NCBI RefSeq assembly: GCF_007997285.1
Contig: NZ_VORX01000007.1
Coordinates: 1 to 64,000 of the forward strand
Source of the DNA: Gelidibacter salicanalis
GTDB lineage: Bacteria; Bacteroidota; Bacteroidia; Flavobacteriales; Flavobacteriaceae
Direction: 5' to 3'
Length of the DNA: 64,000 nucleotides
Shown: piece after piece, positions 1 through 6,407 of the stretch
Position numbering within the stretch: position 1 is the first letter of the stretch
Layout: each line of letters opens with the position of its first letter
The notes under the pieces: generated by a model
What the model was told of the DNA's origin: nothing
The model's input: the letters and a program-made list of their open reading frames with translations, nothing else
Databases searched by the model: none
Program-made: the position numbers and the translations under genes

Positions 1-2
1 AG

Positions 3-83
3 AAAAGAAAGAGAAAGGTCCTCGAACTTCAAAAACAAATCGCTAATTTAGATGCCAGAATGAGTAAAATACAACCTGCTTGA
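3..83 (+). CDS. C-terminal end of an unidentified coiled-coil protein (5' end outside window)
   Basis: An open frame enters from the left edge and ends at TGA 81-83. The 26 visible residues are charged, with heptad-like hydrophobic spacing (VLELQKQIANLDARMSKIQ), which suggests the end of a coiled coil. The other two forward frames stop earlier or read poorly. The fragment is too short to assign a family, and it could be a chance open frame. It lies just before the first cassette-like module. Confidence 0.35.
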   Translation, partial: KRKRKVLELQKQIANLDARMSKIQPA

Positions 84-104
84 AAGCCAGTAATTACAAG
101 GTAA

Positions 105-120
105 AATCAAAACGTTACTC
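105..120 (+). repeat. Possible 3' remnant of a cassette spacer repeat
   Basis: The sequence TCAAAACGTTACTC (107-120) resembles the right ends of the palindromic spacers further on, which read AAACGTTG or AAACACGTTG. GTTAC at 114-118 is complementary to GTAAC at 907-911, the start of the next spacer after the DUF4184 gene. The left arm expected of a full spacer is not visible upstream, so this would be a truncated copy. The assignment rests on about 12 bases. Confidence 0.3.
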
Positions 121-171
121 AGAATTATAAAGGACGACACCTCAACAAATAAACGAACAGACAAAATAGAA

Positions 172-897
172 ATGCCATTTACATTTTCACATCCAGCAAT
201 AGTTTTACCGTTGACATTTTTGCCTCGACAATGGTTTTCGTTGACTGGACTTGTAATCGGCAGTTTGACTCCAGACTTTGAATATTTTTTGAGAATGAGA
301 ATTAAAAGCAATTACAGCCATACAATTGACGGACTTTTTTGGTTCGACTTGCCACTTGGGATGTTACTTGCTTTTTTATTTCACAACAATGTTCGTGACA
401 GACTGTTCGACAACTTGCCGACATTTTTAAAATCACGATTTTTGACTTTTAAGCAGTTTGATTGGAACAGACATTTCAAAAGAAACTCGCTTATAGTGAC
501 AATATCTATTTTGATTGGAGCCGCTTCACACATTTTTTGGGACAGTTTTAGTCACGACCACGGCTATTTCGTTCAGACAATTCCGGCTTTACAAAACTCA
601 GTTTACTTTTTAGGCAGACAAATTCCAATCTTAAAAATATTACAACATTCTTCAACTTTACTCGGTGGACTTGTAATTGCTTTTGCTATTTATAAACTGC
701 CGACCTACAAAACAGAAAACGAAAATATAAATTTAAAATATTGGGCAATTTTAGTAGGACTAACTTTGACAATTATTTCGGTAAGACTTTTAAGCGGACT
801 TGACTTCAAACAATACGGAAACGTAATTGTGACAGCTATTTCCGCAGGACTAATTTCATTAACAATAACACCGTGGCTGACAAGGACGAAAGAATAA
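172..897 (+). CDS. DUF4184 family integral membrane protein
   Basis: A 241-residue membrane protein recognisable as DUF4184 from its opening (MPFTFSHPAIVLPL) and the SLTPDFEYF segment near residues 31-39. Conserved polar residues sit at or near the membrane: D35, H50, H120, D124 and H128 in the order typical of this metal-hydrolase-like family. Four or five hydrophobic segments alternate with basic loops. The biochemical function of the family is unknown. The gene stands alone in a cassette-like module and is followed 10 bp later by a palindromic spacer. No clear TANNTTTG box precedes it. Confidence 0.8.
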   Translation: MPFTFSHPAIVLPLTFLPRQWFSLTGLVIGSLTPDFEYFLRMRIKSNYSHTIDGLFWFDLPLGMLLAFLFHNNVRDRLFDNLPTFLKSRFLTFKQFDWNRHFKRNSLIVTISILIGAASHIFWDSFSHDHGYFVQTIPALQNSVYFLGRQIPILKILQHSSTLLGGLVIAFAIYKLPTYKTENENINLKYWAILVGLTLTIISVRLLSGLDFKQYGNVIVTAISAGLISLTITPWLTRTKE

Positions 898-906
898 TAA
901 CTGGTG

Positions 907-1032
907 GTAACAGCGGTTTGCAAAAATGGCGAGATATGTGGTAAAATCACGTTTGTCCTTCGCAAGGAATTTTATCTTAGCCGAAAGATTACGGTTACGA
1001 AGTTCGCCACTTCTGCAAGCCGCGAAACGTTG
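907..1032. repeat. Palindromic cassette spacer, copy 1 (attC-like)
   Basis: Arms 913-931 and 1005-1023 are reverse complements over 19 positions with three transition mismatches. The outer ends are GTAAC (907-911) and GTTG (1029-1032). The whole element can fold into one long imperfect hairpin. The right edge GTTGTACAAC (1029-1038) recurs exactly at 1657-1666, at the far end of the next gene module. The bases after GTT do not fit the integron consensus GTTRRRY. Confidence 0.75.
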
Positions 1033-1125
1033 TACAACATTAACAGAATCAAGCAAGTATAATGATAAAAAAAGGAGTTAGGAAGTTATTTGTACCTTAC
1101 ATGCACTTACCAAAAATCAATAAAC

Positions 1126-1584
1126 ATGAAAAATTTGATATTAATTCTCACTTTAGTTTTTAGTTCTTATTATTCTAATGCTCAATCTTTTAGTTTAGAA
1201 CATGACCATTCTACAATCCAAGTTGAAAATATTGATAAAAGTGTTGAATTTTATAAAAATATATTAAAACTCGAGGAGACGGAAACACCTTGGCCTGAAA
1301 ACAAGATGATACGATTCTTTAAAACTGGAAAAAACCAACAACTTCATGTTGCACAGGCATCGGTTGATATTTTTGGTGAGGTAAAAGTAAATAAGGTTCT
1401 TCATCTTGCTTTTGCAGTTAACGACTTTGATTCATTTTTGAGATATTTAAAGGAAAAAGGAGTGAATTACTCAAATTTTAGTGAAGAAAGTAATAAAATC
1501 CAAACTAGACCAGATGGAGTAAGACAAATATATTTTCAAGATCCTGACGGATATTGGATTGAAGTTACTGATGCAAAACATTAA
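1126..1584 (+). CDS. Exported VOC-family (glyoxalase/bleomycin-resistance fold) protein
   Basis: A 152-residue protein with a signal peptide (residues 1-19, ending SNAQ) followed by one vicinal-oxygen-chelate domain. The domain shows the paired beta-alpha-beta-beta-beta pattern: DHSTIQVENIDKSVEFYKNI near the start, then LHLAFAV, and QDPDGYWIEV near the end, where His and Glu ligands of the VOC metal site normally sit. The ATG at 1126 is preferred over an in-frame TTG at 1090 because it puts the signal peptide at the N terminus. An exported VOC protein is uncommon. The substrate cannot be inferred. The gene is alone between two palindromic spacers. Confidence 0.75.
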   Translation: MKNLILILTLVFSSYYSNAQSFSLEHDHSTIQVENIDKSVEFYKNILKLEETETPWPENKMIRFFKTGKNQQLHVAQASVDIFGEVKVNKVLHLAFAVNDFDSFLRYLKEKGVNYSNFSEESNKIQTRPDGVRQIYFQDPDGYWIEVTDAKH

Positions 1585-1662
1585 CCTATTTGGAAAAGGA
1601 TTTTTAATAATACTCTTAATAAACAAAATAGATATTTATTCTTCAAAATAAATAACGTTGTA

Positions 1663-1791
1663 CAACACGGTGTATAATTAATTGCTTTGGACAGTGCTTA
1701 TCTGTAAAATTACTTCGGAATATTCTCGAGTCCGTATTTGTTTACTTAATTAGCTGCTTAACCACGCAACAAACCATATACAAACACGTTG
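1663..1791. repeat. Palindromic cassette spacer, copy 2 (attC-like)
   Basis: The spacer runs from CAACACGGTGTATAA (1663 on) to CATATACAAACACGTTG (1775-1791). The left and right ends are imperfect reverse complements, and the middle has a weak GTAAAATTAC-type inner stem. Its right edge GTTGCCAGTA (1788-1797) is the exact reverse complement of TACTGGCAAC (2561-2570), which marks the left edge of the next spacer across the toxin-antitoxin module. Confidence 0.7.
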
Positions 1792-1843
1792 CCAGTAATG
1801 TAACAAAAATTCGTAAGTTTCCATATAATTCAACTTTTTCATT

Positions 1844-1851
1844 TATATTTG
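1844..1851 (+). promoter_or_regulatory. -7 box of the toxin-antitoxin promoter
   Basis: TATATTTG fits the Bacteroidota -7 consensus TANNTTTG exactly and lies 26 bases before the toxin ATG. No clean -33 TTTG is seen at the usual distance; the best partial match is AGTTTCC near 1816-1822. It lies inside the cassette module, after spacer copy 2, so the module would carry its own promoter. Confidence 0.5.
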
Positions 1852-1877
1852 TCTATTAAAACGGACAAATAAACTGA

Positions 1878-2216
1878 ATGAAACCAAAATTTGAAGTTGT
1901 TTTCCTCAAACAAGCAATAGATTTTATGGCAAGTTTGGACTCGAAAACCAAAAAGAAAGTCTATTACAATATAGACAAAGCGAAGTTGGAAAACGACCCA
2001 AAACTGTTCAAAAAATTGAGCGGCGAAATTTGGGAATTTAGAACAAAATACAACGGACTTCAATACAGACTTCTCGCCTTTTGGGACAAAACAGACAAAT
2101 CCGAAACGCTCGTACTATCGACTCACGGAATTGTAAAGAAAACGGACAAAATCCCTAAAGCCGACATCGAGAAAGCGACAAAAATCAGAGCCGAATATTT
2201 TGACCAAAAAGACTAA
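1878..2216 (+). CDS. Type II toxin, RelE/HigB (phage Gp49-like) family
   Basis: A 112-residue basic protein with the HigB/Gp49-like pattern: an N-terminal helix with conserved F and L residues, LSGEIWEFRTKYNG in the centre (residues 48-61), then QYRLLAFWD and a short strand with VLSTHGIVKKT. Family members are ribosome-dependent mRNA interferases or related growth inhibitors. The toxin precedes its antitoxin, as in higBA, with a 4-base gap. The gene is intact. Activity is inferred from family membership, not shown. Confidence 0.8.
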   Translation: MKPKFEVVFLKQAIDFMASLDSKTKKKVYYNIDKAKLENDPKLFKKLSGEIWEFRTKYNGLQYRLLAFWDKTDKSETLVLSTHGIVKKTDKIPKADIEKATKIRAEYFDQKD

Positions 2217-2220
2217 AGTT

Positions 2221-2556
2221 ATGGAAACAAAAAAGAAAAAAATGAAAATGATGACACTTGACCAAATGAAGGACAAGGACATTGGAAAAATCGGAACGGC
2301 AGAACGTGACATATACGAATTTGACTTGCGAATGGAAGTTTTGGGCGATATGATAAAATCCGTCCGAAAAGAACGCAAACTGACACAGGAACAACTCGGC
2401 GAACTGATTGGCGTACAGAAATCTCAAATTTCAAAATTGGAACGAAACACCAAAAATGTAACAATTGAAACTATTTTAAAAGTGTTCCGAGCATTAAAAG
2501 CAAACGTGAAATTCAGCGTGGAAATCAACGAATCTGAATTTAAAGTTGCGCAATAA
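2221..2556 (+). CDS. XRE-family helix-turn-helix antitoxin (HigA-like)
   Basis: A 111-residue protein. A lysine/methionine-rich N terminus is followed by a five-helix HTH_3 domain at roughly residues 42-95, with the recognition segment LIGVQKSQISKLERN. HigA-like antitoxins bind the operator and neutralise the partner toxin. The ATG at 2221 gives a 4-base gap to the toxin stop; a TTG at 2200 would overlap the toxin gene by 17 bases. The pair is probably autoregulated through this domain, although no clear operator palindrome was identified apart from the spacer itself. Confidence 0.8.
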   Translation: METKKKKMKMMTLDQMKDKDIGKIGTAERDIYEFDLRMEVLGDMIKSVRKERKLTQEQLGELIGVQKSQISKLERNTKNVTIETILKVFRALKANVKFSVEINESEFKVAQ

Positions 2557-2566
2557 ACACTACTGG

Positions 2567-2694
2567 CAACACCGTGTATAAACCATTGCTGGGTCTGTGC
2601 TCATCTGGAAAATTCTTGGGAATTTTCCAGCGTAGTTTTGTACCTTTAATGGTTGCGTGCTTTCACACGCAACGGTCCATACACAAAACCGTTG
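2567..2694. repeat. Palindromic cassette spacer, copy 3 (attC-like), with a perfect inner hairpin
   Basis: The outer arms CAACACCGTGTATAAACC (2567 on) and the reverse complement of GGTCCATACACAAAACCGTTG pair imperfectly. At the centre, 2605-2615 and 2620-2630 (CTGGAAAATTC / GAATTTTCCAG) form a perfect 11-bp stem with a TTGG loop. A second perfect 8-bp stem is at 2652-2659 / 2666-2673 (GTTGCGTG / CACGCAAC). The element is 11 bases from the antitoxin stop. Confidence 0.75.
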
Positions 2695-2741
2695 TGCATA
2701 ATGCGGAAATCACGCTAAAATTAAACATTTGAACTAAAAAC

Positions 2742-2830
2742 GCCAACGCTCAAACAGCACATTCATTTTTTCCCAACGCTCAAAAAAGCCAACGCTCTAA
2801 AAAATAAAAGAGCTGTTTCTTGCCAACGCT
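2742..2830. repeat. Cluster of four CCAACGCT repeats, left border of the metal-efflux island
   Basis: CCAACGCT, usually followed by C and an A-rich run, occurs four times here (2743, 2773, 2789, 2823) in non-coding DNA. The same motif occurs twice at 11054-11100, on the far side of the efflux operon and just before the next palindromic spacer. Its placement on both sides suggests that it belongs to the mobile or repeat part of the island. No function is known to me. Confidence 0.6.
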
Positions 2831-2884
2831 CACCGAAATAACTAACATCGAAAAAACGAAAACGAAAACCAAATTATAAATTAT

Positions 2885-2892
2885 TACATTTG
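2885..2892 (+). promoter_or_regulatory. -7 box of the metal-efflux operon (possibly leaderless)
   Basis: TACATTTG matches TANNTTTG exactly. The next ATG, at 2899, is only 6 bases after the box, about where Bacteroidota transcripts start. The first mRNA may therefore begin at or within a base or two of its start codon. No TTTG -33 element is visible at 17-23 bases upstream, where the sequence is purine-rich; this could mean activator dependence. Confidence 0.5.
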
Positions 2893-2898
2893 CAACCG

Positions 2899-3336
2899 AT
2901 GCAAAAACACAACCACATAAAAGCACTTTTCTTTTTAGGCATATTCAGCCTTCTGCTTTTGCATCAAGTTGTACCTCATTTACATCATCAGCACGAAATT
3001 GAGCACACGCACAAAGCGGTTTCAGATAGTGAAAATCATAATCATCATCACGATGTTCCTGAAAAAGAAAGTTCTAAAAAAGGACTTTTAGATTTATTTT
3101 TGGAAATACATATCCATTCAGTAGTTTCTAATGAAAGTTTAGCAACTCACGAAAGTAGTGTCAAAAAACTGAATGTAAGAAAAGATGTAAAAACGCCTAT
3201 TTATGTTCATCATTATTTTAATACAATAAACTATGATGACGAACCTGAAAAGGAATTAGACTATCAACCACCCAATAACTATTTTAATCCTTATCTCTTT
3301 AACCTCGCTTCCCGAGGTCCACCATCGTTAGGTTAA
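2899..3336 (+). CDS. Histidine-rich exported protein of the metal-efflux operon
   Basis: A 145-residue protein with one N-terminal hydrophobic segment (residues 8-22). It is followed by a histidine-rich stretch (HLHHQHEIEHTH, then HNHHHD) and a C-terminal half with VHHYFNT and a Pro/Asn-rich end. It looks like a periplasmic or membrane-anchored metal-binding protein. Proteins of this type commonly precede CzcC in Bacteroidota, but I know of no assigned function. The ATG at 2899 is used; an in-frame TTG at 2890 overlaps the -7 box. It is first in the operon, with a 94-base gap to the next gene. Confidence 0.65.
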   Translation: MQKHNHIKALFFLGIFSLLLLHQVVPHLHHQHEIEHTHKAVSDSENHNHHHDVPEKESSKKGLLDLFLEIHIHSVVSNESLATHESSVKKLNVRKDVKTPIYVHHYFNTINYDDEPEKELDYQPPNNYFNPYLFNLASRGPPSLG

Positions 3337-3430
3337 TCGTTTTGGAATTCTTTACGACTTCGTAAATATTCCATTTTTCAAATTCAGACCTGTCGGCTGA
3401 CAGGCATGATTAAACCTAAAATTTCAAACA

Positions 3431-4615
3431 ATGAATAAACACATCGTATCCGCAATTTGCGGATGCCTGTTCTTTGTTAATGGCTTTTCGCAATCGAAAA
3501 CAATTGCGGAACTATTAACCGAAATAGAACAGAATAACACAGAGTTAAAGAGCTACCAATCATTTACGGAAAGCCAACAACTCGAAAATAAAAGTGCAAA
3601 TAATCTTCCCGACCCACAAGTTTCGGGTTATTATTTACCATTTGGCACACACCAATCAGACGATTATACCGAATTTGAAATCTCACAATTTTTTGAGTTT
3701 CCAACGGTATATTCGGCACGCAGTAAATGGAACAACCTCAAAGCAGAACAACTAAAAGCAGTTTATACAAAAAAAAGACAGGAAATATTGCTCAAAGCTA
3801 AAGATGGTGTTCTAAACCTTTACTTTCTTCAAAAACAAAAAAGTATTGAAGAAGAAAGAAAGCTGCAAAGCCAAAAGGTTTATGAACAAATCCAAGAACT
3901 TTTCAAAAAAGAGCAAGTCGGTATTTTAGACTTGAATAAAGCAAAGATAGCTTGGTTGCAAGAACAGTTTGTCGTGGAAAAATTACAAGCTGAAATTCAA
4001 AATCAAAACACGATTTTGCAAACCTTAAACGGTGGTCAACCGCTTGAGTTGGCAAACCTGCAATTAGAATTACCATTGCAACTGCAGAATCTTGAAACCA
4101 TTTGGAATGAGAAATTAGCAAAAGACCCAAAATTATTGGAACTGAAAGCCAACGAAGCCACAGCACGTCAAAAAATAACTTTGGAAAAAAACAAGATATT
4201 GCCAAATCTAGCTTTAGGTTATAACTATCAAGGCGTAAATGGCAATAACTATTCAGGTGTTTATGGCGGATTATCCATTCCATTATGGAACAGCAAAAAC
4301 AAGGTAAAATCTGCACAAGCCAATTACGAATATCAGCAATCCAGCACACAGGTAGCAAGTGAATTATTGTATTCCCAATTTCAACAGGACTATAATCAGT
4401 ATCAATTGTTGTACAAAAAATACAACCAGTACCAAGAAACGGTAGCAAACCTAAACAGCGAAGACCTATTGTTCAAAGCGTATTCATTGGGCGAGTTTTC
4501 GTTTTTGGATTATTATATGGAAGTCCAATTCTACAGAAATGCAACCAATGAAATGATACAAATGGAAAAACAAATACAGCTATTACAAGCACAATTATTA
4601 ATATATCAACTTTAA
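3431..4615 (+). CDS. czcC: Outer-membrane efflux protein, TolC/CzcC family
   Basis: A 394-residue protein with a signal peptide (MNKHIVSAICGCLFFVNGFSQ) followed by two OEP-type helical repeats (about residues 30-200 and 220-390), rich in long amphipathic helices. The segments LPDPQVSGYYLPFG and LPNLALGYNYQG are typical of CzcC-like OEP proteins. It would form the outer-membrane channel of a tripartite heavy-metal exporter with the adaptor and RND pump encoded downstream. It is slightly shorter than E. coli TolC, as CzcC-like proteins are. The gap to the next gene is 19 bases. The specific metal cannot be inferred. Confidence 0.85.
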   Translation: MNKHIVSAICGCLFFVNGFSQSKTIAELLTEIEQNNTELKSYQSFTESQQLENKSANNLPDPQVSGYYLPFGTHQSDDYTEFEISQFFEFPTVYSARSKWNNLKAEQLKAVYTKKRQEILLKAKDGVLNLYFLQKQKSIEEERKLQSQKVYEQIQELFKKEQVGILDLNKAKIAWLQEQFVVEKLQAEIQNQNTILQTLNGGQPLELANLQLELPLQLQNLETIWNEKLAKDPKLLELKANEATARQKITLEKNKILPNLALGYNYQGVNGNNYSGVYGGLSIPLWNSKNKVKSAQANYEYQQSSTQVASELLYSQFQQDYNQYQLLYKKYNQYQETVANLNSEDLLFKAYSLGEFSFLDYYMEVQFYRNATNEMIQMEKQIQLLQAQLLIYQL

Positions 4616-4634
4616 CAATTTAAAATCTAAAACG

Positions 4635-4877
4635 ATGAAAACAGTAACAAAATATCTAATGGCATTAATGGTAATAACAGCAATAAGTTTTACAGGATGT
4701 CGAGAAACTAAAAAAGAAGAAACTAAAGACGACCACGGACACGAGCATAATGAGGACGGCACTCATATGAACGAAGAAAAAGTGGAGCAAGAAGAATTTC
4801 AAGTAGAAAAAGATTCTATGGAAATTAAAGAAGAAACCCATACTCACGATAACGGAGAAGCGCATCACGATCACTAA
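4635..4877 (+). CDS. Small histidine-rich lipoprotein
   Basis: An 80-residue lipoprotein with lipobox SFTGC (Cys near residue 22) and a highly charged mature part. It has two His clusters, DDHGHEHNEDGTH and THTHDNGEAHHDH, separated by a Glu/Lys-rich linker. The HNEDGTH motif is repeated almost exactly in the N terminus of the adaptor encoded next, which suggests a shared metal-binding module. A periplasmic metal buffer or chaperone delivering ions to the efflux pump is an inference. Twelve bases separate it from the adaptor gene. Confidence 0.7.
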   Translation: MKTVTKYLMALMVITAISFTGCRETKKEETKDDHGHEHNEDGTHMNEEKVEQEEFQVEKDSMEIKEETHTHDNGEAHHDH

Positions 4878-4889
4878 AATTTTTTAAAT

Positions 4890-6395
4890 ATGAAAAAGTA
4901 TATATTAATTGTGCTCGCCTTTTTGGCGATGTCCTGCAATAACAAGGCAGAAGATGCACACGCTCACAATGAAGATGGAACTCACGCTGGAGAAGAAATG
5001 CCACGTTTATCACATACCCTTTGGACAGATAAAACTGAATTATTTGTAGAGTTCCCTGCATTAATAGTAGGTAATTCAAGCAGATTCGCAGCCCACTTTA
5101 CGGTGCTGGACAAGCATCAACCTGTTCGAGAAGGTTCGGTTACTGTGAGTCTGATAAAAGGCGATAAAGGTTTGCGCAATACAGCCGATACACCGTCATC
5201 ACCAGGGATATTTTCACCAACCATTCAACCTAAAGAAGCGGGAACCTACCAACTTGTTTTTGAATTAAAAACACCTGAATATTCAGATAAAATCACAATT
5301 GATAACGTAACCGTTTATGCCAATACCGATGATGCCATCAAAGCATTAGGTATAGCCGAAGAAGATGGAAGCATTTCATTTTTGAAAGAACAGGCGTGGA
5401 AAATCGATTTTCAAACTGCACCTGTTGTAAATGGAAAAATTTACGATGTCATAAATACATCAGGCGTTTGGACGCCTGCATCAGGTTCGGTAAAAACATT
5501 GGTGGCTAAATCTAACGGTATTGTAGATTTTGCAGTCAGTAATCTTACTGAAGGAACGGAGGTAAAACAAGGACAGTTATTAATCAATGTGAGCAGTCAA
5601 GGTTTAGCTTCTAATAATTTAAGTACGGAAATTGCCAACGCACGTGCTAATTTTGACCAATCCAAAGCTGAATACGAACGTAAAAAACAATTATACGAAT
5701 CTAAAATTGTTCCCAAAGCAGAGTTTGAGAAAGTAGAAAGCAATTACAACATTGCAAAATCTAATTACAAAAGTCTTGCATCAGGCGTTTCAGGCGGAAG
5801 CAAACAAATTCGCTCACCTTTTAATGGATACATCACAGCCATTAACGTTGCCAATGGCGATTATGTAGACCAAGGAATGGCAATGATAACTGTAGGAACA
5901 CATCAATCCAGAGTATTAAAAACGCAAATTGCACCTTCTTACGGACTTACTATGGAAAACGCACAAAGTATTTGGTATCAAACCAGCGATGGTCAATGGC
6001 GTAATGTGGCCACATCGGGAGGTTCAATCCTTTCTATTGCTAAAGATGTTGACAATAACAGACCGCTTATTTCAGTATTTGCAGAAGTCAATGATGACGT
6101 CGATATGCCAGAAGGAAGCTTAACTCCAGTTCAAATAGCGATGGGAAATGCCACCCAAAACACAATGATTCCTGTTAATGCCCTATTGGAAGACTACGGA
6201 AGTTATTCCGTTATCGTACAACTTTCGGGTGAGGGTTTTGAAAGACGACCTGTGAAAATTGGAAAACGCAATGGCGAAAATGTAGAAATTCTACAAGGTT
6301 TGGAAGTAGGCGAAGTGGTTGTCACAAAAGGTGCGTATCAAGTTAAAATGGCTTCAATGTCAGGCTCTACACCTGCTCACGGTCACGAACATTAA
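4890..6395 (+). CDS. czcB: Periplasmic adaptor of heavy-metal RND efflux (CzcB/CusB-like lipoprotein)
   Basis: A 501-residue membrane-fusion protein. The lipobox LAMSC gives Cys16. It is followed by a His-rich segment (HAHNEDGTH), an extra beta domain (about residues 35-150), then the lipoyl/barrel-sandwich halves flanking a coiled coil (about 190-320, LYESKIVPKAEFEKVESNY), a beta-barrel, and a C-terminal domain ending in a second His cluster (HGHEH). The role is to link the inner-membrane pump to the outer-membrane channel, and the His clusters may sample periplasmic metal. It is longer than typical MFPs because of the N-terminal domain. Twelve bases separate it from the pump gene. Confidence 0.88.
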   Translation: MKKYILIVLAFLAMSCNNKAEDAHAHNEDGTHAGEEMPRLSHTLWTDKTELFVEFPALIVGNSSRFAAHFTVLDKHQPVREGSVTVSLIKGDKGLRNTADTPSSPGIFSPTIQPKEAGTYQLVFELKTPEYSDKITIDNVTVYANTDDAIKALGIAEEDGSISFLKEQAWKIDFQTAPVVNGKIYDVINTSGVWTPASGSVKTLVAKSNGIVDFAVSNLTEGTEVKQGQLLINVSSQGLASNNLSTEIANARANFDQSKAEYERKKQLYESKIVPKAEFEKVESNYNIAKSNYKSLASGVSGGSKQIRSPFNGYITAINVANGDYVDQGMAMITVGTHQSRVLKTQIAPSYGLTMENAQSIWYQTSDGQWRNVATSGGSILSIAKDVDNNRPLISVFAEVNDDVDMPEGSLTPVQIAMGNATQNTMIPVNALLEDYGSYSVIVQLSGEGFERRPVKIGKRNGENVEILQGLEVGEVVVTKGAYQVKMASMSGSTPAHGHEH

Positions 6396-6407
6396 AAACG
6401 AAGAGAA

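Noticed and set aside
907-1032. Classical integron attC site
   Set aside because: The terminal bases do not fit RYYYAAC / GTTRRRY and no integrase gene is present, so it is described as attC-like only.
907-1032. Simple transcription terminator for the DUF4184 gene
   Set aside because: The arms are about 75 bases apart, there is no T run, and the same layout recurs with matching ends at other modules.
2742-2830. CRISPR-like array from the CCAACGCT repeats
   Set aside because: The repeats are only 8-10 bases, unevenly spaced, and there are no cas genes.
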